Shown: positions 25,101 through 31,821 of the stretch, piece after piece
How positions within the stretch are numbered: the stretch's first letter is position 1
Layout of the letters: each line of letters begins with the position of its first letter
The notes under the pieces: generated by a model
Databases searched by the model: none
The model's input: the letters and a program-made list of their open reading frames with translations, nothing else
Told to the model about the DNA's origin: nothing
Made by a program: the position numbers and the translations under genes
From: Acholoe squamosa
Lineage: Eukaryota; Annelida; Polychaeta; Phyllodocida; Polynoidae
Direction of reading: 5' to 3'
NCBI GenBank assembly: GCA_949317995.1
Contig: OX439044.1
Location: forward strand, 51,478,166-51,542,165
DNA: 64,000 bases

Positions 25101-28100
25101 GCCAATCACACAGATTAATCAAACAACTTGGTTACAGTCTGTTATTTCACCTACCACTTAGAGGAAGGGAATCTGAAGTTGATAAGTAAATGTCAGGAGA
25201 CCAAAGAGTACAATATTGGTCTTTCTATTAGAGATTCTGTTGATTTTTTCAGATATTTTGGTGGGGCTTTGGAAGAGTAATAAGCTTTTGCTCTTAATGA
25301 ATTCCTATGATGCTCTTGTAATGGCTACACAGATATGTAGAAAATCCACTTATTGATTCTGCGATCCTACTCAAATCACCATTTCGGCCATAGATACATT
25401 CTTAAACAGAGTGTGTTCAATTCATTTAAAGTCTCCGACTAGTTATATTCTGGAGTTCCTTTTTAACTATTTTCCTTTTAAGCACTTTTGCATTGATCTC
25501 TTGTTCTCCATATCGCAGGTACCGTAATCTCCCGCGTATAAGGCGCAGCCCGCATATAAGGCGCACCTAGAGTTTTGGAAAATTCTCAAAAAAATGAAAA
25601 ATTCATAACTTTGATTCTACTGAATGAATTTTCAAAATTCAAAAACCTATGTGTACCTTGGGTCACCCCGGACCCTCCTGATCCCCTTTATTTCCTATTA
25701 TGACCAAGGGGGCATGTAAGATATCAAAAGAAAGGTCTTGGTGTCCCCCTTGTGGATCCAATGAGAACTAAACCCCCGCGTATAAGACGCGCCTTATACG
25801 CGGGAGATTACACCTGTCAAACTATGTCACAACCTGTGACACTAAATGAAATTTAGAGGTTCACCAGTGACAGCCAGTCAAGTATATAGGTCCATGTAAT
25901 TTAACAAGATCAATTAGTCCATGCCTCTCTCTGCACCTCCAGGGTAGATATATGCCTCAGCAACATGGTGTACCCTGCTGACCCTGGAGGAAGGTGTGGA
26001 TTTACATACTGGAGTTATTAGGCCCACAGGGCAGCTTCTGATGGTCAGCTCCACATGGTGTTGAACGGAAACATATGTTTCAGGTTACCGACAACAGTCA
26101 GAAAGTTAAAGCCGATCTACCTCTTTAGGGGATTTTGAAATCTCTGCTTTTAAGTTCCATATTTTGTTGCTTTAAGTATTAGAAGGCTACAAATCCTCCT
26201 CCCTACCAGCCCCCCTCCCAGCCACCTCATACACCTCCTTGTTAATCATAAAGAAGAATGCAGATCTTCCTACCGCATAGTTTTTGGCCATGCTGGCTGG
26301 AACATAGCTGTATTCTGTGTTGGCCTAGGTTAGCCATATTCAAACAGTGGTCACAGAGTATGTGACCAGTGAGTGTGTGAGTAACACATGTTTGGTCAGC
26401 TGGTCTTATTTAGCACACAAACAAAGACCCAACGGGCTTTAGGTCATTCTTATATAGATTTGATGCATGCGCCTATGTGTATTCAGCGATCACTATTTAA
26501 GTTTGGTAACAATGTATTGATAGAGTTCACAGAACTTTATCTAGACTTAAGTTCACCCACCTAACCTAAACAGAGTACTTGCAATGCGTTTTCATATGAA
26601 CAACTCGCTTTCCTCCTTAAAAACGTTGCCTTACTTCAATCCGCAAGTTTAAATTTTGTAAAGTATGAGACACTTTCCATCATAGATAACACATGTGGCA
26701 GGGCATAGGAAATCAAAAGAGATCATTGGCTTTTGCAGTACTAACAAGAAGGTCCTAAATCTTACCCAGTTTGTAATGTATTAACAACAGTAACAGAACA
26801 GAAGGAGCAGACATATATGCCACAGATACAGCTACAGGTAGATCTGGCTATTTATATCTAGGATTGCTTTCACTAAGGCTGGGAGATAAGCCTTCTGTAA
26901 AACCAATAATTTCCCTCAGAAGTAATCCCTCCGGTGTATTCCCATGGGGACCCACATGTGGTCCATTGTATAACCCCCATATTCAGATAAGCAAAGTGCT
27001 GACGTTGTGTCAGCAGTAGTAGTAGCGTATCTGGCAAGCCCTCTCCAGCCTATTTTCATACAAGGGTACACACTACTACCTCGTGTCCATGTGCACATCT
27101 ATGACTATATATGATTAATCATTGTATTGCATGGTCATCTAACACAGGTATGGACGGTTATCATACTGGTTCCCAAGGCAATAATATCAGTGCACAGCAA
27201 TGTATGGGTTGGAGCAGAGTATTACATCACAGAGAAGCACTCTGCCATGCTGGTAGCATTGGCGACCAAATCAGATAGGCACATATTATATGCAGCAGAA
27301 GCTAATTTGGACTGGTTATTGTACAGCCTCTATATCCTATATCTATAGGGGTAATATCATCCACTCTATTGGTTAGGTGATAAATGTCGCTCAATATCCA
27401 GAATCCAATCTATTCTGTGGCATTGTCTGCGACCACTGGGTCAGTCCTAAGTATATAGATATAGTGAACCTGGAGAATGTGGTATTCAGTATGAAAGCAG
27501 TCTAGTTAAGGAAATTCAGCCACAACAGCCCTGTTATTGATCATGTGCTTATGTGGCATGTAGCTTAATGTTAGTTCAGTTATATTTCCCAAGACTGAAG
27601 GATACTTCTAAAATTCTGTAATCGGTGTCCTTTACAAAGCGGAACTTATGTACGTATTTGGGATTTGTAGTGACCATCTGTGTTTTCTCCATACTGTTCT
27701 GAAGACTTTGGGCAAGATGTTATATACAGTGTGTGCCAGGTATCCAGTGTACATAGGAGGTATTAGAGCGTATCATGCGAGGTAGGTCTGTAGTTCTCTC
27801 CTCCCCCACTAGGCCTATATAAGGTAGAAATATTCCTGCTTCCTTGTGCTCCTGTCCTTAGAGAGTAGTCATTGCACCCTCACACTGTATCCACAAAGCA
27901 TTGGGGGCCTATGGTTGATCAAATCTTAACTCAAACTGAATCAATGGAGTCTATGAATGACCCTATATTACCACCAAATCTTATATACTCCATGGTCTTA
28001 CTGTGTACGAGGACCAGGAGGGAGAGTCACCCAAAATGGTGTATATGGTATTAGAGGCCTATACATGTAAACTCTGATGTCCTGTTATGTCTAAGTGTGC

Positions 28101-31100
28101 CAGGGGGTCAGGGGTGGTGACGTTGGGCCTTCTCACCTAACTGTGCAGCCACCGTGACCATACGTGATATAATGTACTTTTTTTTTATCAGATACGGGTC
28201 AGCACAGAGACCGAATATAACACAAGAAATTGTTTGTTTCAGCTAACATGCTGAAAAACATAGGGTTGGTCAGATTTATATTTTTTATATTGCACTAATT
28301 ATTTTTTAACTGCTACAATGACTCGCGATGAGTTTTGGTGACTTGTGGATGACTCAAATCAATTGACTCCTGGAGAATTCTTTTTAGGGTTCACCCATCA
28401 TGTCCTTTTCTATTCAACCTCCTTATAAGCTAATCCCCAATCTTCAGGTACTATTACCAACAGGCAATATACACTCTCAAAATAAGCAGGCATCTCTGTA
28501 TAGTTGAACAACAGTAAGCAACCATAATTGTGATGCAGTGAAGAAGTGCAGTTTTGACAATGAAGCCCCAGGGGGCAGTACAGTAAAGCAATGTTACAAG
28601 GAATCTCTATAAAATGACTGTGAAATCGTTGTACAAACTTTGACAAACTAACACAATTAATCTGGAGGCATTTTCTTTATACAGTGTATGATATTTCTAT
28701 TGGAAGGCAATAATCTTGAAATCCCATGAAACAGACCTGCAAGGGAATAATACTAATAATAATCTAAATCATCTTGCATGCAAACCGTTGTAAACTATTC
28801 GAATAAAAAATCAGTACAAATGAGCTTTGGGTATTGAGGATTGCATGCCTAAAATAGCTGGCAGTTTAGTAGCATCCAATTCTCTGTTTCTAATTACAGC
28901 CCAGTCACAAAGCTACAATGGGATTGTTAATGGCAGTCTAAATCACAGAATGCCTATTCTGAACAATAAAAGTAAATAGAGATCAGCGTAAAAATAATAG
29001 TAATCTCAGATGGCCTCAAACTTGATTCAAGATTCACATGTAATTTACATTAATTACTATAAATTGGCCTCAACATTTGGCATGCCTCATAATGAATTAA
29101 CGCGAACAGACAATAATGTTTCCTTTCTTTCCTTAGATATGTATACCAAATTAATACAGTCAACTCACTGTTTTTACCCCTGCACTGTTGCACAGCTGAG
29201 TAAAGATATCTATTCCTTTTATATACTGTAAACCTTACCTTTGAAGTACTCTGATTTACAACCATTCGTGGTTATTTATGTAAATGCACTGTATGAGTAA
29301 TACACTAAAATACTCAAGTCTTTGCCCCTCATTCACAAATTCCCTTACTTTATGAGCTGAGGAGGTCCATCTAGACAGTAGCTCTGAGCTGATGAGGTTC
29401 ATCTAGACAGCAGCTCTGAGCTGATGAGGTCCATCTAGACTGTAGCTCTGAGCTGATGAGGTCCATCTAGACTGCAGCTCTGAGCTGATGAGGTCCATCT
29501 AGACTGCAGCGCTGAGCTGATGAGGTCCATCTAGACAGCAGCTCTGAGCTGATGAGGTCCATCTAGAAAGCAGCTCTGAGCTGATAAGGTTCATCTAGAC
29601 AGCAGCTCTGAGCTGATGAGGTCCATCTAGACTGCAGCTCTGAGCTGATGAGGTCCATCTAGACTGCAGCTCTGAGCTGATGAGGTTCATCTAGACAGCA
29701 CCTCTGAGCTGATGAGGTCCATCTAGACTGCACCTCTGAGCTGATGAGGTCCATCTAGACTGCAGCTCTGAGCTGATGAGGTCCATCTAGACTGCAGCTC
29801 TGAGCTGATGAGGTCCATCTAGACTGCAGCTCTGAGCTGATGAGTTCCATCTAGACTGCAGCTCTGAGCTGATGAGGTCCATCTAGACTGCAGCTCTGAG
29901 CTGATGAGTTCCATCTAGACTGCAGCTCTGAGCTGATGAGGTCCATCTAGACTGCAGCTCTGAGCTGATGAGGTCCATCTAGACAGCAGCTCTGAGCTGA
30001 TGAGGTCCATCTGGACTGCAGCTCTGAGCTGATGAGGTCCATCTAGACTGCAGCTCTTTCAGCAGTGGCTCTCAACCAGCACGGGTACTTTGATGATCCC
30101 TCACCACCCCACATAACAAGTTAAACACCTGAGGAACACTGTTTAAAATGACCACAGATATATCACGCACTGGCAGCATTCCTTATGATACATCACCACT
30201 TTAAAAACCAGCCGCACTCTAAAGCCCCGTAGGACTTTAAGTAGATCCATCAAGTATGGCTGGAGCATTTCCATTCAATTATAGCGACCACCTTGACGTA
30301 AGGCGGGCTGCGAGGCAATGCGTCAAAGTGCAGGAACGTGCCTGTGAGCGGCTGATGATGATAATTAGCACGCATGGCCACTGTAAAAAGCCCTCTGTCT
30401 CAGCCAGGTTTTAGACAATGTTAGAGACTGCAGATGCCCCCTTTCAAATAAAGGACTGTTAAAGCATGTGCTGCATGGTGTATAGGTGAGGAGAGGCATT
30501 TGGGCAATCTTAGTTGGTCGTATTGGTTGAAAGGTTCGTTGTACGCGCTAATGTAGATGTATAGCTACCTCTACTGTCATCGTAGAGTAGAAGTTGCTGT
30601 AAATTGCAATAGTCTTTTCTCTGCTGTACAATTACCAATTTTGTGGCTGTAAATTTTAGAATTGTAGCAATGGTGCCATAGATATAAGGCACTTTTCTTC
30701 TCATACATTTGCTGGAAAATTTAAATACAGCAGCTCTTGCTGTACAGCTGCTGAGTCTAGATTTAGACATCTTTTTCAGATATATTTTGAGAATAAGACT
30801 ATTATATTTCTTGAGTACAGGACGTTATTATGAACAATACTGACTGTACATCAGACTCCTGTCAGTGACGTTGTGTACATCAGGATGGTGCCAATAACAA
30901 TATATAAATCAAGTTTGTCAATGACAATATATACACAATGGGTACATAAAGAATTTGTAAATGAGAATGTGTAGGTCAAAATATTGTCAATGAAAAAGTG
31001 TATAAAGACCCTAACTGCATATCATTATTATCGATAACAATGATTGCAGACATCAGGTTATTGTCCGGACACTATCCTAGAAATTGGCAAGGGGTCTGTT

Positions 31101-31821
31101 GTGACTAGTTCTGTGGCAGCTAGTCAGCGAGCCTGAGACAGACAGTGAAATTAGCATGACCAGGGAATAGACATGGGGCATACTAATGTCAGTGTTAAGC
31201 ATTCTCTCCCGGACATTACTGCTTTGCGCTTTGGAGAGCATTGGCAAGAGTCCCCGGATAGGGGTAGAATACATGCTATGGGACTAGTACAGGAAGCAGT
31301 CCATACAGCTGGGAGAAGCATACATTGATCAATTTTCAGTCCTTTGAGGGTACAAGGGCTATGGACTATAGGTCATATGCTGATATTCGCCAAAAGGAAT
31401 GTTATACTGCAGGGTTAATCTTCACACAAGGCACCGTTGGAACTAGATATCCACTCTTATCAATTTCCTATATCAGACCTTTGGGGGCCGCATGATGCTC
31501 CCAGGTTCATGTTGCTCAAAGGTCGGCATGATGCATCAATGCAGTGCTGCCGAGAAGGACACAAGCCCTGTACCATGCAAGTCCTACTTGGAAGGTTTAA
31601 AAATACAAACAAAAGAACAGATACAAAATAAGGAAGGACAGAAATGGAGATCATGTATTTACTGTACTTACTGCGTGCCTTCTGTGGCTTCTTGGAGGAG
31701 GGGTGCCAGCGGATCTCCTGTAGATCGTCATCGAGTGTGAAGAGTCGGTGGTACTGCCGACTGTTGGAGCGCACCTTGATGAGCTCACTGCCATTGTGCA
31801 TGAAGTTTAGGCAGTCTGGTG
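2888..31821 (-). CDS. PLCL: PLCL/PRIP-family phospholipase C-like protein (18 exons, both ends missing)
   Basis: Overall gene entry; the exons follow. The visible exons splice into 749 residues plus a leading split Ala codon, and all 17 introns are GT/AG with matching phases. Domain order (residue 1 is the Pro after the split codon): PH 1-118, EF hands about 138-210, X box about 291-435, acidic linker 436-480, Y box about 485-610, C2 about 615-749. Several segments match vertebrate PLCL2/PLCL1 better than PLC-delta: [51 protein letters not shown] and AITNKRGGG. Vertebrate PRIPs bind InsP3 and PP1 and do not hydrolyse PIP2. Here the PLC catalytic residues are all present (His308, Asn309, Glu338, Asp340, His353, Glu387), so activity is possible. 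Missing parts: the N-terminal tail, which in vertebrates carries a KTVSFSS-type PP1 site, and the C-terminal helical tail after the GGG. The second lies beyond base 1. Confidence 0.95.
3315..3461 (-). CDS. PLCL: PLCL visible exon 17: C2 domain, middle part
   Basis: Residues 668-716. It reads [19 protein letters not shown], then [20 protein letters not shown] and [10 protein letters not shown]. The Asp cluster in [11 protein letters not shown] corresponds to calcium-binding loop 3 of C2 domains. The acceptor follows TCTTCTGTTACAG and the donor is GTAGGAAATA. Confidence 0.97.
3666..3804 (-). CDS. PLCL: PLCL visible exon 16: C2 domain, first part
   Basis: Residues 622-667. It reads [35 protein letters not shown] and [17 protein letters not shown] is a PLCL hallmark. 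The Asp of IDPYV is a standard C2 calcium-loop residue. The acceptor follows TTTTTCACACAG and the donor is GTAAGCC. Confidence 0.97.
4111..4289 (-). CDS. PLCL: PLCL visible exon 15: end of Y box
   Basis: Residues 562-621. It contains [44 protein letters not shown] and [12 protein letters not shown]. The last segments are nearly the PLCL2 wording and differ from PLC-delta, which has no YFSANT stretch. The acceptor follows GGATTGCAG. The donor GTCTGA is weak, but the phase-0 join to exon 16 (LHIK to IISGQQ) is unambiguous. Confidence 0.96.
4529..4701. mobile_element. Long foldback (near-palindromic) element
   Basis: Arms of about 75-80 bp with few mismatches. ATGACATAAATGCAAATGTCC, TGAATAATTTTGCATCG and GGTGAGGC on the left recur inverted on the right, around a short centre near 4610-4620. 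It is probably a foldback MITE. It lies in the intron between PLCL exons 14 and 15, and a transcript would form a long hairpin. Confidence 0.8.
4978..5157 (-). CDS. PLCL: PLCL visible exon 14: Y box
   Basis: Residues 502-561. It contains [30 protein letters not shown] and [18 protein letters not shown]. The [11 protein letters not shown] and DSSNYNPQ motifs are the conserved barrel strands carrying substrate-phosphate contacts. The acceptor follows GCCTATTTCAG and the donor is GTAAGG. Confidence 0.97.
5339..5441 (-). CDS. PLCL: PLCL visible exon 13: linker and start of Y box
   Basis: Residues 468-501. It reads [20 protein letters not shown] then [14 protein letters not shown]. It matches the ELSDLVSICKSVQF entry to the Y box. 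The acceptor follows CATTTACAG and the donor is GTGAGTACGC. Confidence 0.95.
5553..5847. mobile_element. MITE, TACCGTAATCTCCCGC family, copy 2
   Basis: The terminal inverted repeats TACCGTAATCTC and GAGATTACGGTA enclose about 295 bp in the PLCL intron between exons 12 and 13. The interior matches the copy at 25520 in opposite orientation (TTCTCATTGGATCCACAAGG). Confidence 0.82.
5947..6042 (-). CDS. PLCL: PLCL visible exon 12: acidic X-Y linker
   Basis: Residues 436-467. It runs [28 protein letters not shown], then a basic NNKR end. PLCs carry an acidic autoinhibitory linker here, and the TEEDEG motif parallels VTDEDEG of PLCL proteins. The exon is phase 0 at both ends (32 codons). The acceptor follows TTATTTGACAG and the donor is GTATGT. 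Confidence 0.93.
6251..6419 (-). CDS. PLCL: PLCL visible exon 11: end of X box
   Basis: Residues 379-435. It reads [17 protein letters not shown] and ends [14 protein letters not shown]. Glu387 in SLENHC equals PLC-delta1 Glu390, a calcium ligand changed to Gly in PLCL1. The two Lys of GKILIK correspond to substrate-phosphate contacts. The donor is GTAGCA. The acceptor follows TATTTTTTGTGCAG, and a MITE begins about 20 bases upstream of it, so the branch point probably lies in transposon DNA. Confidence 0.96.
6441..6662. mobile_element. MITE, related subfamily with CTCGTATAAGCCGC ends
   Basis: Starts TACCATAAAGTCTCTCG and ends CGAGGAAATTTACGGTA. The repeats contain TATAAGCC motifs. It abuts the acceptor region of PLCL exon 11, whose first base is 6419. 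Confidence 0.75.
7500..7620 (-). CDS. PLCL: PLCL visible exon 10: X box with catalytic His353
   Basis: Residues 339-378. It reads [20 protein letters not shown] and ends IRDHAFTAS. Asp340 equals PLC-delta1 Asp343 and His353 equals the catalytic His356. That His is replaced in vertebrate PRIPs (Thr in PLCL2). The acceptor follows GATCTTTCATCAG and the donor is GTAAGTCACA. Five tandem copies of the acceptor region precede it (7621-7813). Confidence 0.95.
7621..7813 (-). repeat. Tandem repeat duplicating the exon 10 splice acceptor
   Basis: Five sense-strand units of 36-40 nt (boundaries 7660, 7700, 7740, 7776 and 7813). Each has a pyrimidine-rich stretch, an AG (one degenerated to GG) and then TGGACTGTTG or a variant, which copies the first bases of exon 10. 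Acceptor-like ends are TTACAG, TTTTAG, CACCGG, TTACAG and ATTCAG. Use of the two nearest upstream acceptors would hit a stop before the true exon start. Confidence 0.9.
8114..8520. mobile_element. hAT-like MITE with CAGTGGCGGAT ends
   Basis: The left end CAGTGGCGGATTTAG faces ATCCGCCACT on the right. Inside, GAGTGGTCATTTTTTAACAAC at 8161 is repeated inverted near 8428-8450. The interior is G-runs and has no frame. It lies 31 bases inside the intron after PLCL exon 9. Confidence 0.7.
8552..8637 (-). CDS. PLCL: PLCL visible exon 9: X box
   Basis: Residues 310-338, reading [20 protein letters not shown] then QKGCRCVE. Glu338 corresponds to PLC-delta1 Glu341, a calcium ligand. The acceptor follows TCTCTTATCAG and the donor is GTAAGTATCC. 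A 407-bp hAT-like MITE starts only 31 bases into the downstream intron. Confidence 0.96.
9623..9688. repeat. Palindromic GGCATGATGCATCAAT-family element, copy 1
   Basis: Arms of 26 bp: GGTATGATGCACCAATAC against the complement of the GGCATGATGTACCAATGG type, ending GTGCTGG. Further half-copies lie just upstream (9530-9600). Confidence 0.6.
11483..11719. mobile_element. MITE, TACCGTAATCTCCCGC family, copy 3
   Basis: The inverted ends TACCGTAAACTCCTGC and GCGGGAGATTACGGTA enclose 237 bp. The interior has repeated GTGCGTCTTATACG, the pattern of the copy at 1222. It lies in the intron between exons 8 and 9. Confidence 0.8.
12202..12319 (-). CDS. PLCL: PLCL visible exon 8: start of catalytic X box
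   Basis: Residues 271-309. It reads [20 protein letters not shown], then [20 protein letters not shown]. His308 and Asn309 in SSSHNT correspond to PLC-delta1 His311 and Asn312 (acid/base catalysis and calcium ligation). The acceptor follows TTTATTTGCAG. It is immediately preceded in the sense direction by three tandem copies of its own acceptor plus exon start (12320-12468). One of these would add 16 residues in frame. Confidence 0.95.
12320..12468 (-). repeat. Tandem repeat duplicating the exon 8 splice acceptor
   Basis: Three sense-strand units (51, 50 and 48 nt; 12468-12418, 12417-12368, 12367-12320). Each repeats the start of exon 8, GATTCACTGCCTACTTG, and an acceptor (TTACAG before unit 1, degenerate TATATG, TTACAG, then the true TTTGCAG). 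Acceptor use at 12368/12367 extends the exon by 48 nt in frame, adding 16 residues. Acceptor use at 12469/12468 leads to a stop. A 20-bp stray copy lies near 14129. Confidence 0.92.
13362..13442. repeat. Short inverted repeat (GGGGTGTTCAATAGGT)
   Basis: GGGGTGTTCAATAGGT on the left faces ACCTACTGAACACCCC on the right about 45 bases later. It is possibly a tiny MITE, in the intron between exons 7 and 8. Confidence 0.55.
14380..14473 (-). CDS. PLCL: PLCL visible exon 7: last EF-hand helices
   Basis: Residues 240-270, reading [20 protein letters not shown] then [10 protein letters not shown]. It ends just before the Gly-Phe pair that leads into the X box, as in PLCL2 (IHKYEPSKEG, LSIDGF). The acceptor follows TTTTTTGCAG and the donor is GTGAGTACAC. 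Confidence 0.95.
15472..15538 (-). CDS. PLCL: PLCL visible exon 6: EF-hand region
   Basis: Residues 217-239, reading [20 protein letters not shown] then QG. It is equivalent to the DLMMFLEAEQG helix of PLCL2. The acceptor follows TTTTTCTATTTGTAG and the donor is GTAACT. It enters with one base completing the Arg codon and leaves in phase 0. Confidence 0.94.
15900..16009 (-). CDS. PLCL: PLCL visible exon 5: second EF hand (degenerate)
   Basis: Residues 181-216. It contains [15 protein letters not shown] and [11 protein letters not shown]. The latter matches the [12 protein letters not shown] segment of PLCL2 and is one of the clearest family marks. The acceptor follows ATTTCTAG and the donor is GTAAGTAAAG. 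Upstream in the sense orientation lies a (CT)n tract at 16119-16173. Confidence 0.95.
16119..16173. repeat. (GA)27 microsatellite
   Basis: A pure GA run. On the sense strand of PLCL it is a (CT)27 tract about 110 bases upstream of the exon 5 acceptor. Confidence 0.97.
16275..16404 (-). CDS. PLCL: PLCL visible exon 4: first EF hand
   Basis: Residues 137-180. It contains [10 protein letters not shown] followed by a canonical EF loop at residues 147-158 (Asp1, Asp3, Thr5, Gly6, Asp9, Glu12), then the exiting helix VVRIIKKLN. The loop looks able to bind calcium, unlike the degenerate EF hands of many PLCs. The acceptor follows GCAGCACCAG; the donor GTCAGT is non-consensus but acceptable. Confidence 0.94.
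16854..16902 (-). CDS. PLCL: PLCL visible exon 3: 49-nt small exon between PH and EF hands
   Basis: Residues 121-136 (split codons at both ends), reading [16 protein letters not shown]. It corresponds to the helix that enters the EF-hand region in PLC-delta and PLCL proteins. The acceptor is ATTTTTAG and the donor is GTATCC, a weak site. The assignment rests on phase: one base supplied by exon 2 and two passed to exon 4 give an unbroken frame. Confidence 0.88.
19259..19470. repeat. Degenerate CATGTCGATTTAAGAAATGG repeat
   Basis: About five diverged units built from CATGTCAC and GTCGATTTTAAGAAATGG (near 19265, 19315, 19345, 19400 and 19430). It lies in the intron between PLCL exons 2 and 3. 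Confidence 0.6.
20833..21093. repeat. 33-bp minisatellite, about 8 units
   Basis: The unit is CCTTGTGCTGGTTTACAC plus TGACTATAGTATTGG. The inner five are nearly identical and the outer ones diverged. A 33-bp period keeps several frames open on both strands, producing spurious repeat peptides. It lies about 190 bp past PLCL exon 2 in its downstream intron. Confidence 0.95.
21285..21497 (-). CDS. PLCL: PLCL visible exon 2: C-terminal half of PH domain
   Basis: Residues 50-120. The acceptor follows CATCTTTTCAG and the donor is GTGAGTATTG. It reads [33 protein letters not shown] and [12 protein letters not shown], the second half of a PLCL-type PH domain. The Trp in NIWVTG is the conserved PH C-terminal-helix tryptophan. 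It is separated from exon 1 by an intron of about 10.2 kb that contains the ankyrin/SOCS-box gene. Confidence 0.95.
22815..22997 (+). mobile_element. SINE-like repeat (GTGAGTGAGT end), copy 1
   Basis: Begins GTGAGTGAGTGAGTAATAG, continues TTTAACACCATTTCGAC, TACATTACACAATTTCACAG and TAGACCCTTTTAAGTGGGC, and ends GGGAAGCCC. The simple tetranucleotide end and dispersed copies suggest a SINE, but no clear A/B boxes were seen. It lies about 130 bp downstream of the ankyrin gene stop. Confidence 0.7.
23132..25090 (-). CDS. Ankyrin-repeat protein with SOCS-box-like C terminus (ASB-like), intronless
   Basis: One uninterrupted frame, 652 residues from the ATG at 25090, which has A at -3. An in-frame TGA lies six codons upstream, so the frame cannot extend further without splicing. 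It holds about 14 ankyrin repeats of 33 residues, each with a TPLHxAA/LLLxxGAxxN pattern (for example [15 protein letters not shown] and [15 protein letters not shown]), with a 22-residue insert near residue 398. The last about 65 residues carry [16 protein letters not shown], resembling an elongin BC box, and [13 protein letters not shown], resembling the end of a SOCS box. ASB proteins recruit substrates to elongin B/C-cullin 5 ubiquitin ligases through such a tail. The spacer between the two halves is longer than usual. The gene lies in the PLCL intron between visible exons 1 and 2, on the same strand. No strong AATAAA was found downstream; a weak GATAAA lies near 23113. Confidence 0.88.
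   Translation of the reverse strand: MTGGGDCSQRLVAAVEHGDLQEVQRLLQAGGSCDLETIDGEPVLHRVIGRGQTNVARLLVAGGVLLNRYSADGEMPLHVAVSERNQEMVELLLEGGANVNHTTAHNESALYIAASEGHSDLTCLLLDHGAEPDMSNYSGETPLFVAASKRNTDVVDVLLEKGASVDVATSQGLTPLHAAVLQRDTHMAATFLQHGANVQAKNTEGGTALHTAVRHGDVPMVKMLLGANADVNAVDKSGTSPVHVAIKERYRHILKLLLERGACVRNMDQLLHIALRERNQAIVHDLIKAGANVNSTNWEHGLTPLGLAAQMGYVEVVEHLLRCGTDVEKLTVDSKSPLHLAVLHQQVGVTRTLLSHGADPNLPDGCDETPLLIASRKGPIELLKLLVSAGADINRVKLNKDHEKCLQVFDMLKSLEDTVLVGNSPLLRALSSGRCDLAEYLLTLGPNLNVVDIEGQSLVHWAAYHCLPQLTHSLLLTGAHLNLTNTMGLRPLDLLLRAGPHEQVMSLQRVIATIVVLLQHGSLLDLESLQGAHPAFDTNGLQTLTDLWILSGALSPSTKATTPGGHSHYQSPSAALFNYDQSNRQPYALTSWGRMTVRAALKKINPEESRGANSRQCQSLWGLVLSLPIPSAMQQFLLFQEYQTLHLHSSVQ
25520..25814. 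mobile_element. MITE, TACCGTAATCTCCCGC family, copy 4
   Basis: Starts TACCGTAATCTCCCGCG and ends CGCGGGAGATTACA, with the last bases diverged. Almost the same element as 5553-5847 but inverted. It lies about 0.4 kb upstream of the ankyrin gene start. Confidence 0.8.
28224..28300 (+). mobile_element. Fragment of the GGTCGG-type element
   Basis: GAAATTGTTTGTTTCAGC, TAACATGCTGAAAAACA and GGGTTGGTCAGATTTA match the left end of the family. A further faint fragment lies at about 26070-26115 (GTTTCAGGTTACCGAC). Confidence 0.45.
29352..30057. repeat. 32-bp minisatellite, about 22 units
   Basis: The unit is AGCTCTGAGCTGATGAG plus GTCCATCTAGACTGC. Variants alternate CTAGACTGC with CTAGACAGC and GGTCC with GGTTC or GTTCC. 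It lies in the PLCL intron between exons 1 and 2. There are no spacers, so it is not a CRISPR array. Confidence 0.97.
31480..31570. repeat. GGCATGATGCATCAAT-family element, partial copy
   Basis: Contains GATGCTCCCAGGTTCATG and GGTCGGCATGATGCATCAAT, then GCAGTGCTGCCGAG. It represents one arm of the palindromic family. Confidence 0.5.
31672..31821 (-). CDS. PLCL: PLCL visible exon 1: N-terminal half of PH domain
   Basis: Residues 1-49. The acceptor follows TGCTTACAG and the donor is GTAAGTACAG. It enters in phase 1 and leaves in phase 1. It contains [18 protein letters not shown], where Lys15, Arg17 and Arg25 align with the InsP3-contacting Lys30, Lys32 and Arg40 of the PLC-delta1 PH domain. 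It also contains [14 protein letters not shown], typical of PLCL. The exon has an internal Met but no real start. Because it begins with two bases of a split codon, at least one coding exon must lie further upstream. Confidence 0.95.

Larger units (their letters stand above)
25091..31671. other. PLCL intron upstream of the ankyrin gene
   Basis: Contains the ankyrin gene's presumed 5' flank, the MITE at 25520, an element fragment at 28224 and the 32-bp minisatellite. 30058-30075 (CAGTGGCTCTCAACC) resembles a hAT end, with no partner found. No other gene. Confidence 0.55.

Noticed and set aside
25091-25105. TTG start at 25105 for the ankyrin protein
   Set aside because: An animal gene is more likely to use the ATG at 25090, which has A at -3.
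29352-30057. Regular 32-bp repeats suggesting a CRISPR array
   Set aside because: The units are contiguous without unique spacers, and the host is an animal.
30065-30240. CAGTGGCTCTCAACC as the end of a hAT element
   Set aside because: Only one end was found; no inverted partner or target duplication nearby.
2888-31821. Assignment of the main gene as PLC-delta
   Set aside because: Catalytic residues fit PLC-delta, but GSGAKG, FSANTRD, GVSPQ, the [10 protein letters not shown] segment and the C2 wording fit PLCL/PRIP much better.
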